From assembly GCA_002437305.1 (NCBI GenBank), contig DJOW01000010.1, positions 1 to 43,205 of the forward strand: a stretch of 43,205 nucleotides of DNA. Reading direction: 5' to 3'. This DNA is from Bacteroidales bacterium UBA6428 (GTDB lineage: Bacteria > Bacteroidota > Bacteroidia > Bacteroidales > UBA932). The notes under the pieces were generated by a model that was given only the letters and a program-made list of their open reading frames with translations, had not been told where the DNA came from and ran no database searches. Below, piece after piece: positions 40,855 to 43,205 of this stretch. How positions within the stretch are numbered: the first letter of the stretch is position 1; every line of letters starts with the position of its first letter. Position numbers and translations under genes: made by a program.

Positions 40855-41190
40855 TTCGGCAAGCTCACCAACCACCGAAGTGACCTTGACAGAGTCGGAA
40901 GGCACTTCGGTCATCGAGCCAGCTGTCCGACAAGCTCACCCGCCACCGAAGTGACCTTGACAGAACCGGAAGGCACTTCGGTCATCGAGCCAACTGTCCG
41001 ACAAGCTCACCAACCACCGAGGTGACCTTGACAGAGCCGGAAGGCACTTCGGTCATCAAGCCAGCTGTCCGACAAGCTCACCCGCCACCGAGGTGACCTT
41101 GACAGAACCGGAAGGCACTTCGGTCATCGGGCCAACTGTCCGACAAGCCCACCCGCCACTAAGGCGACCGCTGACAAAGCCAGCCGTCTC
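40855..41190 (+). repeat. 71-bp tandem repeat array of hairpins (4 full units plus a degenerate one)
   Basis: Units start at 40855, 40926, 40997 and 41068 with a period of exactly 71 bases; a decayed fifth begins at 41139. Each holds TCCGACAAGCTCACC, then CCGAAGTG-A-CCTT paired with AAGG-CACTTCGG around an 11-nt loop, then GTCATC. Odd and even units differ consistently (CAACCACC with GAGYCGG, against CGCCACC with GAACCGG), so the array grew as a 142-bp double unit. It starts 43 bases after the DUF1015 stop. Confidence 0.9.
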
Positions 41191-41228
41191 ACCTGAAGGT
41201 CAACTAATTATGAATATCAAACTATGCG

Positions 41229-41260
41229 TTATCCTTCCACCTTTTCCTGTGGAGGGATAA
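41229..41260. repeat. 12-bp hairpin
   Basis: TTATCCTTCCAC (41229-41240) pairs with GTGGAGGGATAA (41249-41260) with one G-T and an 8-nt loop. No T-run follows. It is one of several hairpins in the non-coding stretch before the transposase. Confidence 0.6.
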
Positions 41261-41435
41261 TTGCTTTCTGCATAAGCCAGTGATTGGGCAGCCTTTGTGA
41301 CACCTTACCTACCGCCTGTCTCCTCAGCCAAGCACGTCAACGATAACGCATTCATATTCAAGCAGAACACCAACTCCCTTTGGTTGATTCCGGCCAAAGG
41401 CGCAACGTTATCTGATTCATTTCACGAACATTAAG
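41261..41435. other. Non-coding stretch within the 845-base gap before the transposase
   Basis: No gene is visible between the 71-bp array and 42036. This part contains an inverted pair, GATAACG (41342-41348) and CGTTATC (41406-41412), that would enclose TTTGG/CCAAA, and otherwise no clear signal. Bases 41599-41770 likewise show only short imperfect inverted repeats. Confidence 0.4.
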
Positions 41436-41475
41436 CGCCACCGGTTGATTCTCAATCAGTGCCACGTAAAGCATT
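41436..41475 (+). repeat. 40-nt repeat element, copy 2
   Basis: Runs from CGCCAC to TAAAGCATT with exactly the length of the copies at 17457-17496 and 41559-41598. The inner part TGATTCTCAATCA is a small hairpin. Confidence 0.55.
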
Positions 41476-41558
41476 GGTAAAATGCGATTTAACACTTTAT
41501 CATTAGTGAATCTGCGCTAAAGACGATCTCCCAAAATATTCGTTCACAAAGCATTACA

Positions 41559-41598
41559 CGCCACTCATTGACAATCAACCAGTGCAGACTAAAGCATT
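41559..41598 (+). repeat. 40-nt repeat element, copy 3
   Basis: Same ends (CGCCACT and TAAAGCATT), same length and orientation. TGA at positions 11-13 and CAGTG/AAGTG at about 22-26 are shared by all three copies. A further CAAAGCATT ends 3 bases before this copy. Confidence 0.55.
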
Positions 41599-41770
41599 TA
41601 ATGTCAAAGAACTAACGCTGCGTCTTTGGTTCAAACACACCAAAGACAATGTGCTTTATCAGTGACAGTAAAGGCGTTATATCCCACGTAGAAACAGGGT
41701 TATCCCCATCCGAAATACACAACTGAGACACCTGCCTGGATGCAGCCCCACTTAGACAACACAGATGCTA

Positions 41771-41909
41771 CCCAAATACAGCCTTGGACACAGCCCAGAT
41801 GCGTCCATGGACACGACCCAGATGCGACCTCTGAAGCGACCCAGATACAGCCAGGGACACAACCCAGATACGACCCCGGGACACAACCCAGATACGGCCA
41901 GGGACACAA
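41771..41909 (+). repeat. 23-bp tandem repeat array (6 units)
   Basis: CCCAGATAC/GCG-type units start at 41771, 41794, 41817, 41840, 41863 and 41887 (period 23, once 24), each ending in GGACACA or similar. The last three are the most alike, suggesting recent growth at that end. The period is not a multiple of three, and the short frames across it are a by-product of the repeat. Confidence 0.85.
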
Positions 41910-42035
41910 CTGATGAAATTCTTTTGGAGTTCTGTGGATAAATGTCTATCTTGACACAAACTTGCTTTCTGGCTTTTGCAACACTCACAAAAGTCTGGAC
42001 GCGAGGTTTCCTAAACCAACTTAAATTATTGAATT

Positions 42036-43037
42036 ATGGCTCGTTTGAGGCGAATGATCTACCAGAGGGGAGCGGTCGGGCATATCTACCAAAGGGCACG
42101 ATCCGGATTTGTGGTGTTCTACAGCGTAAAGGACTCGCTTGTGTTCTTCACTATTTTCTCACTTACAGCGACAAAGTACAGAATCCGAGTTCTGGGGCTC
42201 TGTTTGATGTACAATCATATTCACGTACTGATTGAAGCTGAGAATCATGAGATTGTGGCCAGGTTCGTGCAGGAGTTCAGTTCCAAGTTCTCAAAGGCGT
42301 ACAATGCCAGACATGCCCTGAAAGGAAGATTGTTCACAACATTCGGGCTTTCAAACAAACGCGGTGACAAACAGATAAGGACAGCTCTCGCCTACCTTTA
42401 CAACAATCCGGTAGAGGAACGGATCTGCAGGCGGGCGGAGGAATGGCACTGGAACTTCCTGGCCTACGCGGACTCCGACCATCCATATTCAGAGAAACTT
42501 GTCCTGAGCGAGGCCACGGTCAGGATGAGAAAGGCGGCGGCAAAAGTCAGGACGCTTCACGCCCACCAAAGGCCACTGACCTACGAAGTGCTTGACGACC
42601 TATTCAATTCTCTGAATATTAACGAGAAAAAGCAGCTGGTCGATTTCATTGTCCGGGAATATTCAGTCATTGACTTTAAACGCGCTGTCGGATTTTACGG
42701 TAGTTACGGGAATATGCTGGCCGCCCTCAGCAGCAACACCGGCTGTGAGTATGACATCCACGAGCCGCACGATCCCTATTCTGGCACCGTCTACAGAAAG
42801 ATGACACACCATCTGGCGGCAGACGGGCGGTTTTCAGGCATCGAGGATGTCCTGAGACTCCAAGCAGAGGAGCGCATCGCCTACCTCAACGAACTCGTCT
42901 GCCGCTGCGAGGTCAGCATAGAGCACGCCAGGAAATTCCTGCGGATTGAAGCAGTGGAGAATAACTTTCGAAAACGCAAGCACTTAAGCCTTTCCCTTCG
43001 GGATAATTTAGCCAAAGAGAAAAGCGTTAGTTATTAA
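42036..43037 (+). CDS. REP-associated-type Y1 (HUH) transposase
   Basis: This 333-residue protein is of the TnpA-REP/IS200-like single-tyrosine class, which nicks and joins single-stranded hairpin DNA. The HUH pair is in LMYNHIHVLIEAE near residue 60, and the likely nucleophile Tyr is in SSKFSKAYNARHALKGRLF near residue 93. The second half (about 170-333) is a helical extension with YEVLDDLFNSLNINEKKQLVDF and EYDIHEPHDPYSG, seen in Bacteroidales relatives. No IS ends or target duplications are visible, which fits the domesticated RAYT style, where the enzyme acts on dispersed hairpins rather than moving itself. Repeat arrays flank it on both sides. The specific substrates are an inference. 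Confidence 0.82.
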   Translation: MARLRRMIYQRGAVGHIYQRARSGFVVFYSVKDSLVFFTIFSLTATKYRIRVLGLCLMYNHIHVLIEAENHEIVARFVQEFSSKFSKAYNARHALKGRLFTTFGLSNKRGDKQIRTALAYLYNNPVEERICRRAEEWHWNFLAYADSDHPYSEKLVLSEATVRMRKAAAKVRTLHAHQRPLTYEVLDDLFNSLNINEKKQLVDFIVREYSVIDFKRAVGFYGSYGNMLAALSSNTGCEYDIHEPHDPYSGTVYRKMTHHLAADGRFSGIEDVLRLQAEERIAYLNELVCRCEVSIEHARKFLRIEAVENNFRKRKHLSLSLRDNLAKEKSVSY

Positions 43038-43096
43038 CTATCTGCAAGTTACACAGCACGAAAAAACATCAAGGGAGTCTGGATAAGGTGGAATCA

Positions 43097-43164
43097 GTCT
43101 GCCTGCCCAAATGCCACGAACTGTGATGACCCCACGCCAGTCACCACAACTGCAACAGGCAGAC
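43097..43164. repeat. Inverted repeat downstream of the transposase
   Basis: GTCTGCCTG (43097-43105) and CAGGCAGAC (43156-43164) are perfectly complementary and 50 bases apart. ACTGTGATGA followed by CCCCACG (43120-43136) recurs as ACTGTGATGATGCCACA (43186-43202), 66 bases on, so a tandem array may begin here and run past the window edge. Confidence 0.5.
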
Positions 43165-43205
43165 CAGGGTCATCGATTGCGGCGTACTGTGATGATGCCA
43201 CAATC

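Noticed and set aside
40855..41190. CRISPR array
   Set aside because: Whole 71-bp units repeat with no unique spacers, each unit contains its own hairpin, and no cas genes are nearby.
41700..41988. Short minus-strand coding frames with a repeated YLGCVPG-like motif
   Set aside because: They are a by-product of the 23-bp tandem repeat read in several frames, overlap each other, and have no start context.
41941..42235. 97-codon plus-strand frame ahead of and overlapping the transposase
   Set aside because: It overlaps the transposase N-terminus in another frame and shows no family resemblance.

Overview
The window looks like a chromosome segment of a Bacteroidota member, most likely order Bacteroidales. 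Three things point there. Promoters match the Bacteroidota form TTTG-N20-TAnnTTTG (clearest at 9540-9571, 6246-6277 and 35620-35651). Several families are typical of the group: a DAHP synthase/chorismate mutase fusion, a NagB-like/PIG-L fusion, DUF3127, DUF1015 after serC-serA, and PDDEXK_9-type ATPases. Base composition is a little above 50% G+C. Gene density is high and most genes are housekeeping; the unusual material lies in the intergenic DNA and in the last 2.4 kb.

Layout. 1-129 is the 3' end of a PD-(D/E)XK-type gene, followed by a 28-bp perfect hairpin. 280-4285 (minus) is a four-gene phenylalanine/tyrosine operon (pheA, aminotransferase, tyrA, DAHP synthase/chorismate mutase). Upstream of it (4310-4465) lies what appears to be a complete transcription attenuator: promoter, 25-codon leader peptide rich in Phe and Tyr codons, antiterminator and intrinsic terminator. 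4555-5916 (minus) is pyrH-frr, then tRNA-Leu(CAA). 6510-9249 (plus) carries a NagB-like/PIG-L fusion and nagB. 9598-14496 holds purL and purC, separated by three large palindromic modules that share one core but have private arms. 14596-17350 holds a predicted outer-membrane protein and cysS. 17634-20316 (minus) is dnaX-lptB. 20467-23241 (plus) is an exported protein, an M16 peptidase and an O-methyltransferase. 23371-29437 (minus) is an HdeD-like membrane protein, dnaG, metG and a galM lipoprotein. A PHP phosphatase and recQ converge at 30350. An FKBP lipoprotein and a DUF3127 protein follow, then miaA and a pRiA4b ORF-3-like gene (minus), then an IMPACT-family gene with pyrB, and serC-serA-DUF1015 (plus).

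From 40813 onward the character changes. A 71-bp tandem repeat of hairpins, single hairpins, two copies of a 40-nt element and a 23-bp tandem array lead up to a REP-associated-type Y1 (HUH) transposase at 42036-43037. Another repeat begins after it at the window edge. A third copy of the 40-nt element sits 24 kb away between cysS and lptB, and TTCGACAA-type motifs link the array with the purL-purC modules.

Functionally the window joins aromatic amino-acid synthesis, purine and pyrimidine synthesis (purL, purC, pyrB, pyrH), serine synthesis, amino-sugar catabolism, DNA replication and repair (dnaX, dnaG, recQ) and translation (frr, metG, cysS, miaA, tRNA-Leu). The best candidates for undescribed biology are the Phe/Tyr attenuator, the palindromic modules with a shared core, the 40-nt and 71-bp repeat families near the transposase, and a marked window-wide excess of the hexamer GAATAT.
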